A model generated the notes under the pieces. It saw only the letters and a program-made list of their open reading frames with translations, did not search any database and was not told the origin of the DNA. DNA of 64,000 bases from Hordeum vulgare subsp. vulgare (lineage: Eukaryota; Streptophyta; Magnoliopsida; Poales; Poaceae), in NCBI RefSeq assembly GCF_904849725.1, contig NC_058521.1:337698638-337762637 (forward strand), read 5' to 3'. How positions within the stretch are numbered: the stretch's first letter is position 1; each line of letters begins with the position of its first letter. The translations under genes and the position numbers were made by a program. This document shows positions 43,391 through 55,791 of the stretch, piece after piece.

Positions 43391-45603
43391 TTTGGCGCAC
43401 CACGTAGGAAACTGAGTGAGCGAACCCTCATCAGCATCTTAATCGAGGCTATGGCTCCCAAAAGGACAAGGGCACATCATCGGCCATCCTATCTTCATCC
43501 AAGCTGCCATTGCGGGCAGCTAGAGGCAATGCAGATGGGTGCGACAACCGTGCTCACCATATCTATGAGGGCAGCCACAAAACCGCACAGTTTTCCACGA
43601 GCCGCGACCCAGACCCCGTCGTCATGGAGACGAAAGCCGCGTAGGCGGCGCCCGGGGACACCGCTGTGGCAACGGCTACAACAACAATAGTGGCAACGAC
43701 ATACATCCATCGCTCCCCTCGCAAGACAACCGCGACCAGCGCCTGTAAGGCGATGACCCCAGGCGGTGCATGTACAAGACCCCAACGTGCCACTCTCAAG
43801 GCGCGCAGGGCCAAGCTCATCGCTAACCTCTTGGTGAGGATGGACAGTGTGCGACAAGACATTAGAGAGCTGCTCCTGTTACTCTCAGGAATAAGAGAGC
43901 CACCCATGCCTCACATAGCTCCATACCTAGGACCATGGAGAAAGCGCTAACGCAGGCCAAAATGTTGCTAAACTTTCCACTTGTAGTGGACAAGATGAAA
44001 GACTTGAGGGCGACCATATAGAGCCTGCTGAGATCCATGAACCACGACAAGCCAGAGGTAGCGGGTCAATTGCATGTGCACCACGTGGCTCCCGCAAGAC
44101 CCAATACGAGACACGAAGTTTGCGGGACACCTACGATGCAGTCGCCCCCACAACAACAATAACCATACTACCAGACTGACGTGCAAGATGAAGTGTCTTA
44201 CACATAAACACACCCGCGACAAAATCAAGATCGATGTCAGGTCTTGAAGGACAAGCGCAAGGAGGACACCCGCACCACCATCGAGAGGCCGCGGGAGATG
44301 TGTTGCCAGTCTAATGGCCGAGAAAACCAAGACGTCGATGAGCTTGCGCCTGGGATACCCGACAGCCTACCTTGTGAAATAGTTTGCCTCGCATTCCCCA
44401 TGAGGTGCGGCAAGTCCGCTGGCCCTCCAGCCGGGCCTTCAAGACCGTACTACCAGACAAATACGACAGCAAGATCAGTCCATCGGAGTTCCTCGGCATC
44501 TACACCATTGCAATACATGCTACTGGGGGACACGATGAGTAAGTATTTGCCAACTATTTCCCGTTGGTGCTCAAGCACAATTTGAGGAGTTGGTTGACGA
44601 ACTTGTCGGAACGGTCCATTTGTGCTCGGGTAGATCTGTTCAACCAGTTTTTTGGTTCATACCATGGGGGCTTCAAACACCCACGTCAACCCAGTGATCG
44701 GCATGTGGTTCCCCAGCGAGATGGCAAATACGTCCGCAAGTACACGAAGAGATTGAGACATGTACAACACAACATCCCTGACATCCATCCTGCCACGGTG
44801 ATTGTCGTGTTCCATAAGAACTTGCAAAATCGGTGAATGCGCGAGGAGATGAGGATCAACAAGGTGTGGGATGTTGTCGAGCTTTATGCCCTCACCAACA
44901 AATGTGTTCTTGTCGAAGAAGGAAGAAGGCTCCTCGGAGAAGATGCTGGCACAGAAGTCGATTCTAACAACACGAGGACACGCCCGCTTCCAAGAAGAAG
45001 GACCGAAAGCGCAATCGGAAGCGCAAGGGAAAGGTAGTCAAGGCTATCAAAGGGTCCCGCAATTCCAAGGCCGGCAAGAAGGCTAGGTACGAAGGATCCG
45101 GAAAGGCTGGCATGCCATACTGCAAGAACCACTTCACCAAGGGCCAGGACATCACTGAATGTCGCTAAGTAGATCAACTTTCCAAGAGGCCGAAGGAATA
45201 GTATGAAAGGCGCGAGAAGGAGAAAGGACAATATGGTGCTGGTGGTTCCAGCAAGAAAAACCACGGTGGTCATGGTGGTCACTGTGGCAAGGCGAAGCAG
45301 GAAAAACAGAAGGTTTCTAGGGGCTAAGACAAGAAATGTAATGACGAGGATGATGATGATGATTATGATGAAGAGGGACCTGGTGACCAAGAATTCTAGA
45401 AGGCGATAGATGCTATGTGTATTTATGGAGGCCCATCCTTGCACTCCTCCCACTGGCAGCTCAAGCAGTGGATCTGTGAGGTCAATGCGGTAGAACTAGA
45501 GACCGAGGCAAGGAAACCGCTCAAGTGGTAGAACACTCCCATCATCTTCGACACCAAGGATCACCCGGACCGCATCACTGCTGTTGGGTGTGTGTGCCTC
45601 TCG
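43391..45603 (+). pseudogene. gag: E6 gag, Tat-like, copy 1
   Basis: The primer-site-like tttggcgcaccacgtagg opens the region. Coding starts at about 43451 with M-A-P-K-R. The gag core includes N-L-R-S-W-L-T-N-L (about 44580) and V-D-L-F-N-Q-F-F-G (about 44630). A Lys/Arg-rich stretch and a Tat-type zinc motif C-K-N-H-(x4)-(x)-(x5)-C follow at about 45120-45165. Asp-rich sequence leads to I-I-F-D-T-K-D-H-P, the start of a protease linker, where E7 interrupts it at 45604. There are many stops, and about 50 bp are lost at 45095 relative to copy 2. Confidence 0.75.
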
Positions 45604-46445
45604 TGGGTTTTCCCTACGACGATCTATGGGACCAGCAGGGTCCCTTCCTGTGGTTCTATGGGGATTTTGGGAGCGCAAAGAGCATCACCAATAGCTGCAG
45701 GCAAAGGGATTTAGACAGGTTCGGGCCGCTCGGAAGCAGAAAACCCTGTGTCTTATGTTTTTGTGGATTATGTGGTGTTTGCAATATAGGAGCACTCACC
45801 CAGCAAGGATGCTCGAGGGAGGCAGTTACGCATGTAGAATGAATCAAGAGTCGACCTCTCTAAAGGTAGCCATGGACCTCCTTTTATAGTCCAAGGGGTT
45901 ACCAAAGTGGCGAAATTAGTCTTTTCATGGGAGAATAGTCCACATGATAACTGCAAAAACTAATGACAAAGCTATAGTTGAAAATACCAAACTCTTATGG
46001 ACAGAGGCACACACATTAAATGCGCCATAAGGTGGTGCGCTGGCGATGTTCCCCGACAAGTATTGCCTCTCCTTCTATGTTGTTTTCCTAGCTACCTTTT
46101 ATTAACTTGACATGCCACGGGACGGGTGTCATTAAAGCTAATGCATGTCTCTGTTGTTGCCAGAAGCGTCAGACTAGACCAACCTAATCGCCCGTCCACT
46201 TGACACCTCATTGAGGTTGACGTTTTGCCTGATGAGGTGGAGCGATGGAGGTCTGGAGGAGTACTGCCGAGAACGATGGCTGTCAGGTCTTCTTCCTCCC
46301 GGCAAGGTGCCTTACTAGGACCTTGTTTCGGGCATTGGCTTGTTGTTGCTTGAAGGTTGATGTTGTCTGACATGGTCTTGCTAGCCCTGGAGGCCGTTAT
46401 TGCCTATGTACAAGTCTGGATACTAAATCCACGATTTTTAGTACA
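45604..46445 (-). repeat. E7 3' LTR, copy 1
   Basis: 842 bp, TG at 45604 to GTACA at 46445 on the plus strand. The boundaries come from comparison with 54953-55791 and from the break in E6 coding sequence. On the element strand it is preceded by ctggggctaccctcgg, a polypurine-like tract. Confidence 0.68.
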
Positions 46446-48242
46446 CCGAGGGTAGCCCCAGGCCTAGGCCACACTTACGTCCATGAAATTAGTTGGGCTA
46501 GGCACAAAAATAGTGCACAAGCACACGCGGCCGCAATTCCCTGTTGTTAACATGGTTTTTACTACCTTCCCATGACGCGCATTGTCTACGGTCGTGGGAG
46601 TGGTGGAGCGAGGCAATTGCTTCGAGGAGTGGCGCCTAGAAAGCCATGCGTGCTGAGCCAAGGGAGGCAACCCTTGCGTTTTCCGTCAGTGTAGAAACAG
46701 GGGTTTCCGCAAGCCTGCTGCTCACCCCAGTTGCATTAACTCTATTTTATTGCCCTCATCTACTCCACAGCGCACAACCACAATGTCTCCTTTCTCATCT
46801 GTGCCAACCACCTCCAATCTCGCCATGGTGCCCCAACACGCATCTTCTTCCACTGCCGCTGGTCTGGCAAAGAGGTCCAAGAAGGCGAGCAATGTCGAGA
46901 AGTGTCGGGGCCGATGGGGAATAAGTGCCCCCTCTTCTTCCCCTCCCTGCTGATAGTGAGCAACCTCGTCTCGAGGGAAACGAAAGCGCACCCGGCACCG
47001 GTGGTGATTCTAGGAGACTCCAAGCCCACCGGTAAGAAGTATCTGTTCTTCACGGCGTACAATTACGATGGTTTGGTTGCCCCCCCCCCCTTATCTGCTT
47101 TGTTTGTAGATCTCATGTTGACCTATGACTTCCAGTTGTTCGATTTCACGTTGAACGCGGTGACCAACATGTCTGTTTTCTCACATTTGTTCGAAAACTT
47201 CATTGGAATAGTCCCCAACATCTCCCTCTCCCACCATTTATTCATTTTGTGCATTGAGGGCGAGGATGCTCACTCCGGCAGCATCGCATGGATCCCTTGT
47301 GCCGCCCACAAGTAAGTGTACCTCATAGGCAACCAGCACACCAAGTGGGAAGAATGGAAGGTGGACTGTTGATACATCTCCGACAAGAAGCCCCCATCCT
47401 TCAGCAAGGTCCATAAGTTAAAAGTCGTATAGAAGGATGAATGGAGTGCCCTTGCCCCACATGATGTGAAGCTAGAGATTGCCATCGCCCAAATGCTCCG
47501 ACTACGGACTGTCGGGCTCACCATAGAGATGGTGGGCTTTGATTTCCTCGCCAGGTGCATTGCTCCCCTCAAGGAAAGGGATCATTACGCCTACCAATAT
47601 GTTGGTCCTGCCAACATCATGAGGTTACGTCCCGAGCTTGTTGGCGACCTGACCTACCAGCATCTTGTCTCCCTTCGCCATCAGCTCTTCCACCTAGACG
47701 ACAAGTTCATACTGCCGCGGCTCGTGATCCCGCTGTGCAACAACTCTCGCAAATATGCAATAGTAGCGATGATGCTGGTGTGCAACACGCATGGGGTGGA
47801 CACCACATGGTGGGCCCATATGAAGGTGGTGGTGTAGGGGTGGTTTGACAACCTAATGGAGGCACACGTTTGGGATGAAGGGTCGATGATCGGTGCCACC
47901 ACTAGAGCAAAAATCAAGTTATTTGGGCGATGTGTCGCGGAAGCGGGCCTTGACGTGGGTGGCAACAACTCGAGGGATTCCACGCTCGATGAAGAAGAAG
48001 AGTAGCGGGAGGGCGACCATGAGGAGGGGCATGACAAGGAGCCGCCGACACAACGCTAGCAGGAGGAGCTCGTCGACACCGAGGTTTTGGCAGTGCCGGA
48101 GCTTTTGGAGCCCCTAGTTCGTGTTGTCCCCAAGAGAGCATGTGTGCTCTGTCAGGCTAGTATATGGGAGTTGGTCAGTCGCATTCCTCCCCCGAAGGTC
48201 AAGGGCGAAAGGGAGAAGGAGGAGGACATTTCTGCCAATATT
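46446..48242 (+). pseudogene. E7 opposite-strand ORF, copy 1, truncated
   Basis: A decayed frame runs on the plus strand, antisense to E7 pol. The segments L-F-D-F-T-L-N-A-V-T-N-M-S-V-F at about 47140 and F-I-G-I-V-P-N-I-S at about 47203 resemble the plant domain listed as putative gypsy-type transposon (as I recall, PF04195). They are followed by W-I-P-C-A-A-H-K and a long helical region. Several in-frame stops occur, and a run of ten C at 47083-47092 is a likely frame-break point. It is cut at 48242 by the tandem duplication junction. Function unknown. Confidence 0.6.
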
Positions 48243-48256
48243 ATTCTACAAAAAAA
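48243..48256. other. Filler DNA at tandem duplication junction
   Basis: attctacaaaaaaa lies between the end of homology to E7 (48242) and the start of homology to E5 gag (48257). It matches neither flank, as expected for end joining with filler insertion. Confidence 0.65.
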
Positions 48257-48953
48257 TTCCTTGTCTTAAACGCTGCAATTTTTCAAGTAATTCCCGTTGA
48301 TAATATGGTGGAACCCAACGAGTACGTGTAGAAGTTTTCAAAGCATCCCAAGTAGTTGGAATATTAGCATGATGTATTCGACAATGTTCGGACCACCAAA
48401 CACAAGCAAAACTAGTGAATGAACAAACAGCAAAAGTGACACGTCTATCCAATGGAAATTGTAAGCATGTAAAATGTTGCTATTTTTCTAACTCCCAAGT
48501 AAGATATATATCAGGAACATACCGGCCATCAAATGTAGGAATATTCAATTTAAGTTTAGGGAGTTGGTCATAATCCCGTATGTGAGGTGGTGGTGCAGCC
48601 CTACCATTGCGATTGTAACCATGTGGACGACCGAGTGCTTGTGGTGGTTGTTGTTGTCCCTGGTGCTGATTTGAAGCAACCTCTCACTCACCATCATCAT
48701 CACCATCATAATACTCATTCTCGTCAGCCATAGAAACCTCAGTAGTAGCAGAAGGAGCAACAACACCAGAATTATGTGATTGGCTAGAAGGCACACGTCG
48801 CACTCGTCCCACAAAAACTGGGCCTCGTTGTTGTCGTTGTTGTTGTTGTTGGAGACGGACGGAAGCGGCAACTCCTGGTAGTAGACGGGAAAGCACCTCA
48901 CTGAACCTGGCATGGCGGTGGTGGTGGTGGTAGACGGGCAAGCACCTTATCAT
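48257..48953 (-). pseudogene. gag: E5 gag fragment, copy 2
   Basis: The N-terminal half of E5 gag is repeated, including the acidic stretch (D-D-D-G-E), L-N-I-P-T-F-D-G and F-A-C-V-W-W at about 48400. Coding is lost left of 48257, just after the L-Q-R-L-R-Q-G motif, where the duplication junction lies. This copy keeps R-L-R-Q-G, which in copy 1 reads P-L-S-Q. Confidence 0.82.
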
Positions 48954-50106
48954 GGAGATCCAAGTTGGACAAGCTCTCAGAATCGATCTCGTCGACTTGT
49001 GATCGTGGCATGGTTAGCAGCAATTGGAGCACTGACGAATATGAACCTATAAACTAGTAGGAAGTGGTGGTGGTAGTGGTGTGTCACAAATCCGTCAAGC
49101 GAATGTCAAATTCTTACCACTTCTTACCCAGCAGCACGCGGTGATCGGCTACCATTGTTGTCAAAAGTCTCAAAACTTGGATAGAGCGATTGCCAGGTCA
49201 GCAATAATCAGTTCAGATATGCAAAGTTGAAAGGACGCTCAACTATGGTACCGTGCTGGTCCTAGGCTAGACCATAATAGAGACACGAGCCTAGAACGCC
49301 AATAAAATCACGATGCTACACCTAATCAAGGGTAGAGCCACTCTGATTTTCTTTCTTTTTTCTCTTATTTTTTTGTTTTGTGCTCTTTTTCAGAAAATCA
49401 CTATAATGGTGAGTGTCTCAAAACTCTTTCGAAGGACTAATAACAGGATAGGCATGAATTTGTTTTGACTTTTTTTTCTGGAGCAATTCGGGGCTGCAAC
49501 GACGAGAAAAATCAATATGGTGGCGAGTTTCTCAAAACTCTCTAAAAAGCCTAACAACACGATAGGGAAAAAATTCACGCTCCGAAATTTTGGCCTAGAA
49601 AGTTCTCTAAAAAGCGTGACACACTCCTTTTTTCCGAAACCTACTCATGTAAGGAAACACGAAACCGTAAACAAGAGGATCTCGAAATTAACCTAATACG
49701 TAAAGGACTCGGACTAGGATTGTTGGTGGATATGTGGTGGTGATATATGGCAACAAGGATGATGGTGGCGTGGTGGTGGTATATGGTAGCAGCAATGATG
49801 GTAGCGTGGTGTGGTATATGGCAGCGATGAAAGATGGCGCGGTGGCGGCTTGACAACATGTGTATAAAACTAGAAACTCTAATGGACTAGACACTAAGAT
49901 CAGCAACTCAACACGATGATGTAACCGCAATTTCAACAAAGAAAAATACTGAAAAGACTACGCAAAGGCTCAGATTAGTTCGGATATGATGATATAACCC
50001 TAATTTTTTTTGTCTTTTCCATGGACTATGGGTATGTAGAAAAATGCGCTCTAACTATGAAAAACTGGTAAAATCTCACCGTGCAATCTGGAAATCTGAT
50101 GCCGCT
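48954..50106 (-). other. E5 leader, copy 2
   Basis: The duplicate of 39771-40928, with about 70 bp lost near 49198. Adjacent to the LTR it reads tgatgccgct on the plus strand, the primer-site-like region. No gene is supported here. Confidence 0.6.
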
Positions 50107-51027
50107 TGATAGAGGCAAAGTTTTCCCTATATTTTGATGAGATGGTGGTTCTAATTTTGGTGTAGTAAACTTTGACGATCCGACTATGAATATGTGAGGA
50201 CGTCGCGCCTTAGCAATTGCTAAACCAACTCCGGGAGGGTATTGACCACACCGGAGCATGATCATCCTGACCAGGAGGGTATGTTTCCTGCACGTAAACA
50301 AAGAACAACCAAGAAACTAAGATTGCAATCAAGATATTGCGAATATAAGAGGAAATCTTCATTGATGAAAGCTGGGTTCTGTGACGCCTTTGTTTGGTCG
50401 TGGAACGCAAATGAAGAATGCGAAGTTGTATCTATGGCGAGATTGTAATCTAAACAAAACCCAAGTCTAAACGGTGCCCTAAGGGATGTATATATGAGGG
50501 AAAAGAGGAGGAATTTCGTGACTCCTTGGAGGAGGGGTCCGAAACCGACCCAAACGCAGTTTCCCCACACATACAGAGTCTAAAAATAACCTATAACATG
50601 GTATTTCAAAATTACATGGGCCTGGCCCAAAAATAAGGTTGTAAAACACCTATAATAGCCAATGAAAGAAATTTATAAAGTGGTTTCTTGAATATTTCGT
50701 CCAAGCCTTCTTGCTCTCCATATGGTGGCTTGAAAGTGCAAAAATTACCAGTGGAAGCTCCATTGTTCTTTCTCGCGCATGCACTTTCTTCTCCATGCTT
50801 GTGCCCCGCTCCAACGGATATCATTCTTGTCCATGGTAGATCCTTCATTCATAAGTACAACAAAAGTATCTAACTCAGGCATCATCATATGTTCATGAAC
50901 CTTAGAAGGATTTCCAACAAATGATAGTACCTGGTAATTCAGTTGACAAGCGCGAGCTCTAGTAACTGGTCCAGTATGTATAGCAGCTGGGGGTGTGGGT
51001 GTAACATTGGTATTGATGTCCTCATCA
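50107..51027 (-). repeat. E5 5' LTR (copy C, duplicated)
   Basis: 921 bp, TGATAGAGG to CATCA on the plus strand, then CTATA. It is the same length as copy B and differs from it by about 9% in the first 220 bp by eye. The TG terminus is intact here. Confidence 0.88.
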
Positions 51028-52492
51028 CTATATGTTCTCATCAATTACCAAATAAAGGGAGATTGAAAGCACAACTTCTCCCTAGGTGGTTTTGGTAATT
51101 AATAACAACATATATCTCATTGGACTAATGATTCTATCTAGTATATTTTAGAAAAAGTGCAATGATAAATTAGCCAAAGATTGTGAGGAGAATCCCTAGA
51201 AGCAAGTAATAACTATTGGCAACAAGCTTCAAGATTCTACTTTTTTTTATTTTTTGAGAAATCACATTTGAGTCCATAGGAAAGCCAATTCCATTAAAAG
51301 GGGATGATGTATCTATGATGATCTGGTTTCCCAAGTTCTTAGAAGTTAGCCACCAGAAATACTCATGAAATTTTCCCACAAATAATATGTCCACACCTCA
51401 AAGTAAAATTCGGTGCCACAATATTTCCAAATCAGCTCTACTGAGCTTTACCCTAGTCAAAACCTATGCCAAACCCTAACATCTCGGTTCGACCAAGTTT
51501 GATTTTGCACTGACCAAAAATAAATGACCAACTCTCTCGTTAGCCATTTTCTAAAACCTGAATTTCCGATTTTTGCAAATCGGTGCCATCGAGTCTGGTA
51601 ACTGCCTAGGCAAGCCAAAATCGGACTCTCCCAGATTAATATATCGATCTCACTAAAAAGCCTAAAATTGCCACATTTTGCACTAGTTGGTGTATCCGTG
51701 TTTTTTACTTCGGTTTCACCGAGTTAGGAAATAATGTTGTAACGGATGGATTTGTGGAGATCCCTATATATAGTCCTCCACCTTCCTCTCCTATGTAGAG
51801 GAAGCACTCAGAACTAACCAAAATTTGCCCCATCCATTTTTCTGAGAGAGACCCACCTACTCATGTGTTGGGATCAAGATTTTCCATTCCTACCATATGA
51901 ATCTTGATTTCTAGCTTCCCTAAGTTGCTTTCCACCCAATCAATCTCTTCTACCGCATCTATTACCTTTTGGAGAGTGGTGTCTCCTAGATTGGTTACGG
52001 TGTCACTTGGGAGTCTCGAACTTCATGTGGAGTTGAACCAAGAAGTTTGTAAGGGCAAGGAGATTGCCTACTTTGTGAAGATCTACCTTGAGTGAGGCTA
52101 GTCCTTTGTGGACGTAAGCCATGACGAAATAGACAATGTTGCTTCTGTGTGGACACTTCGTGGGTTGAGCCATCCGTGCACTCTCGCAGCTGTTACCCTC
52201 CATGGGTGGAAGTCTCAATCAACGTGGACGTATGATAGCACAACTTATCGGAACCACCCAAACAAATCACCGTGTCAATCTTTGTGTTTGATCTTCCAAT
52301 TGCTAGCCTCTATTTACAGGTGCATGTCTTTACTTTTCACTTTTATACTCTTAGACATGCATGCGTAGAGTGTGCTTTACTTTCTACAATTGCTAAAATT
52401 TGCCCACAACTAAAATTGGGAAAAACATAAGTTTTAATTTGGTCAAGTAGTGTAATCACCCCCCCCCCTCAAGACATACTTCGGATCCTACA
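51028..52492 (+). mobile_element. X: polypurine tract and 3' LTR, copy 2 (more complete)
   Basis: After CTATA comes the purine run aaataaagggagat and an LTR of 1429 bp from TGAAAGCAC (51064) to TACA (52492). It keeps the promoter half missing from copy 1. Bases after 52492 (gttgc) are one side of a possible target duplication in E6's LTR. It is non-coding. Confidence 0.75.
51764..51800 (+). promoter_or_regulatory. TATA box of X LTR
   Basis: ctatatatag at 51764-51773 is followed about 30 bp later by a pyrimidine-rich leader and aggaagcac. This is a good plant core promoter. The equivalent is deleted from copy 1. Confidence 0.6.
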
Positions 52493-52681
52493 GTTGCGCT
52501 CCTGTACTTTGAACCCATATTATCCACAACACATAGGACATACGGTTTTACGCTCCTAAGCACACGGAACCTGTCTAAACCCCTACAATGCATGATTTTG
52601 GTGTTGCTCATTCTGCCATCGAGTCCCCACAGTTGAACCGTCAGGGGCCTTGCAGGTTCCATAGATTTTCATACCCTAACA
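52493..52681 (+). repeat. E6 5' LTR remnant, copy 2
   Basis: The duplicate of 43200-43388, ending ccctaaca at 52681. It is followed by tttggcgtgccaggtaggg (52684-52702), a primer-site type seen in several grass gypsy elements. The CA terminus is intact here, unlike copy 1. Confidence 0.65.
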
Positions 52682-52683
52682 TC

Positions 52684-54952
52684 TTTGGCGTGCCAGGTAG
52701 GGAACTGAGTGAGCGAACCCTCATTGGCATCTTATTCGAGGCCTATGGCTCCCAAAAGACCAAGGGCACATCATCGGCCATCTATCTTCATCCAAGCTGC
52801 CATCGCGAGCAGCTATAGGCGATGCATACGGGTGTGACCACCGTGCTCTTAATATCTGTGAGGACAGCCACAAAACTGCACGGAGTTTCGCGAGCTGTAA
52901 CTCACACCCCGTCATCATGGAGACACAAGCCGCGCCTCCGGTGACCGGGGACACCGCTGTGGCAACGGCTGCAACAACAATATTGGCAATGACAGACATC
53001 CATCGCGCCCCTCACAAGAGAACCGTGACCAGTGCCCGCGAGGCGATGACCCCAGGCGACGCATGTACAAGACCCCAACGTGCCACTCTCAAGGCACGCT
53101 AGGCCAAGCTCATCGTTAACCCGTTGGTGAGGACGAACAGTGTGCGACTATACAGGAGAGGGATCCTCCTGTTACTTTCAGGAATAAGAGAGCCACCCAT
53201 GCCTCACGTAGCTCCATTCATAAGATCATGGAGAAAGCGCTAACGCAGGCCCAAATGTTGCTAAACTTTCCGCTTGTGCTGGACAAGATGGAAGACTGGA
53301 GGGCGACCATATAGAGCCTACTGAGATCGATGAACCACGACAAGCCAGAGGTGGAGGGTCACTTGCATGCGCGCCACGTGGCTCCAGCAAGACCCAATAA
53401 GAGACGTGAAGCTCGCGGACACCTACGGTGCAGTCGCCCCCACAACAACAACAACCATCCTACCAGACTAACGTGTAAGATGAAGTGTCTTAGAGATCAA
53501 CACACCTGCGACAAAATCAAGATCAATGTCAGGTCTTGAAGGACAAGCGCAAGGAGGACACCCGCACCATCATCGAGAGGCAGCGGGACATGTGTTGCCA
53601 ATCAAATGGCCAAGAAAACTGAGATGTCGATGAGCCTGCGCCTGGGATACCCGACAGCCTGCCTTCTAAGATAGGTTGCCTGGCATTTACCATGAGGTGC
53701 GGCAAGTACGCCAGCCCTCCAGCCGGGCCTTCAAGCCCGGACTACCAGACAATACAACAGCATGATCAGTCCATCAGAGTTCCTCGGCATCTACGCCATT
53801 GCAATACATGCTACCGGAGGACACGATGAGTAAGTGTTCGCCAACTATTTCCCGTTGGAGCTCAATCCCAATGTAAGGAGTTGGCTGAAGAACTTGTCAG
53901 AAGGGTCCATTTGTTCTCGGGTGGATCTGTTCAACCAGTTTTTTGGTTCATACCATGGCCCCCTCAAACTCCCAGGGCAACCTAGCGATCGGCATGTGGT
54001 TCCCTAGCGAGATGGAAAATACGTCCGCAAGTACATCAAGAGATTGAGCCATGTACAACACAATATCCCTGACATCCATCCTGCCATGGTGATTGTCGTG
54101 TTCCATAAGAACTTGTAAAATCGGTGAATGCGCGAGGAGATGAGCATCAACAATGTATATGGGATGTTGCCGAGCTTTATGCCCTCGCCAACAAATGTGT
54201 TCATGTCGAAGAAGGAAGAAGGCTCCTCGGAGAAGATGCTGGCGCAAAAGTCGATTCTAACAACAACGAGGACACGCCCGCTTCCGAGAAGAAGGACCGA
54301 ATGCGCAATCGAAAGCGCAAGGGCAAGGTAGTCATGGCTATCAAAGGGTCCCGCAACTCCAACGCCGGCAAGAAGGCTAGGTACAAAAGATCCAGCAAGG
54401 AGGATGTCGGCTTCTCTCGAGACAACACGGTCATGGGAGGAGGAAAGGCTGGCATGCCATACTGCAAGAACCACTTCACCAAGGGCCACAACATCACTGC
54501 ATGCTGCTAAGTAGATCAACTTCCAAGAGGCAGAAGCAATAGAATGAAAGGCGCGACAAGGAGAAAGGACATATGGTGCTGGTGGTTCCAGCAAGAAAAC
54601 CCACGGTGGTCATGGTGGTCACCATGGCAAGGCCAAGCAGCAAAAACAGAAGGCTGCTAGGGGCGAAGACAAGAAATCTAATGACGAGGATCATGATGAT
54701 GATGATGATGATTAAGATGATTAGGGACCTAGTGACCAAGAATTATAGAAGGCGATAGATGCTATGTGTATTTATGGAGGCGCATCCTTGCACTCCTCCC
54801 ACTGTCAACTCAAGTAGTGGATCCATGAGGTCAATGCGGTAGAACTAGCGATAGAGGCAAGGAAACCCCTCAAGTGGTCCAACACTCCCATCATCTTCGA
54901 CACCAAGGATAACCCTGACCACATCACTACTGTTGGGTGTGTGTGCCTCTCG
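52684..54952 (+). pseudogene. gag: E6 gag, Tat-like, copy 2
   Basis: The better of the two gag copies. Landmarks are V-D-L-F-N-Q-F-F-G at about 53920, a 128-codon frame at 54124-54510 with V-E-E-G-R-R-L-L-G-E-D-A-G-A-K, a basic stretch, and the zinc motif Y-C-K-N-H-F-T-K-G-H-N-I-T-A-C at about 54460-54505. Poly-Asp sequence ((GAT)n at about 54690-54712) and the protease linker I-I-F-D-T-K-D follow. E7 interrupts the frame at 54953. Stops are frequent before 54100. Confidence 0.78.
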
Positions 54953-55791
54953 TGTTATTTCCCTACGACGATCGATGGGACTGGAGGGTCCCTTCCTGCG
55001 GTTCTATGGGATTTGGGAGCGCAAAGAGCATCACCAATAACTGCATGCAAAGGGATTTAAACAGGTTTGGGGCGCTCGGAAGCGGAAAACCCTATGTCTT
55101 ATGTTTTTTGCGGATTATGTGGTGTTTGCAATATAGGAGCGCTCACCCAGCAAGGATGCTTGAGGGAGGAAATTACGCGTGTAGAATGAATCGAGAGTCG
55201 ACCTCTCTAAAGGTAGCCATGGACATCCTTTTATCGTCCAAGGGGTTTCCATAGTGGCTAAATTGGTTTTTTCATGGGAGAATAGTCCACATGAAAACTG
55301 CAAAAACTAATGACAAAGCTATAGTTGAAAATACCAAACTCTTACGGACAGAGGCACACACATTACATGCGCCATAAGGTTGTGCGCTGGCGACGTTCCC
55401 CGACAAGTATTGCCTCTCCTTCTATGTTGTTTTCCTATCTACCTTTTATTTACTTGACATGCCATGGGACGGGTGTCATTAAAGATAATGCATGTATCTG
55501 TTGTTGCCAGAGGCCTCTGACTAGAACCACCTAACCGCATGTCCGCTTGACACCTCATTGCGGTTGACATTTAGCTTGATGAGGTGGAGCGATGGAGGTC
55601 TGGAGGAGTCCTGCCGAGTGAGATGGCTGTCAGGTCTTCTTCCTCCTTGCAAGGTGGCTTACTGGGGCCTTGTTTCGGGCATTGGCTTGTTGTTGCTTGA
55701 AGGTTGATGTTGTCCGAAACGATCTTGCCAGCCCGGAGGTCGCTATTGCCTATGTACAAGTTTGGGTACTAGAACCCTAATTTTTATTACA
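54953..55791 (-). repeat. E7 3' LTR, copy 2
   Basis: 839 bp, TGTTAT to ATTACA on the plus strand. This is the LTR contiguous with the E7 body to the right. The left flank tctcg would be one side of a target duplication in E6; the other side is outside the window. Confidence 0.7.

Larger units (their letters stand above)
39025..48242. repeat. Tandem segmental duplication, unit 1
   Basis: This segment of about 9.2 kb is repeated in the same orientation at 48257-57521. It contains part of E5 gag, E5 leader and LTR B, the X 3' LTR, the E6 LTR remnant and gag, the E7 3' LTR and part of the E7 opposite-strand ORF. The outer borders lie inside E5 gag and inside the E7 ORF, not at element ends. Similarity is about 90% in the part I aligned by eye. 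Confidence 0.9.

Noticed and set aside
44884..45453. 189-codon minus-strand hydrophobic frame (also 54004-54739) as a membrane protein
   Set aside because: It is antisense to the Lys/Asp-rich E6 gag; the hydrophobic look comes from complementing acidic and basic codons.
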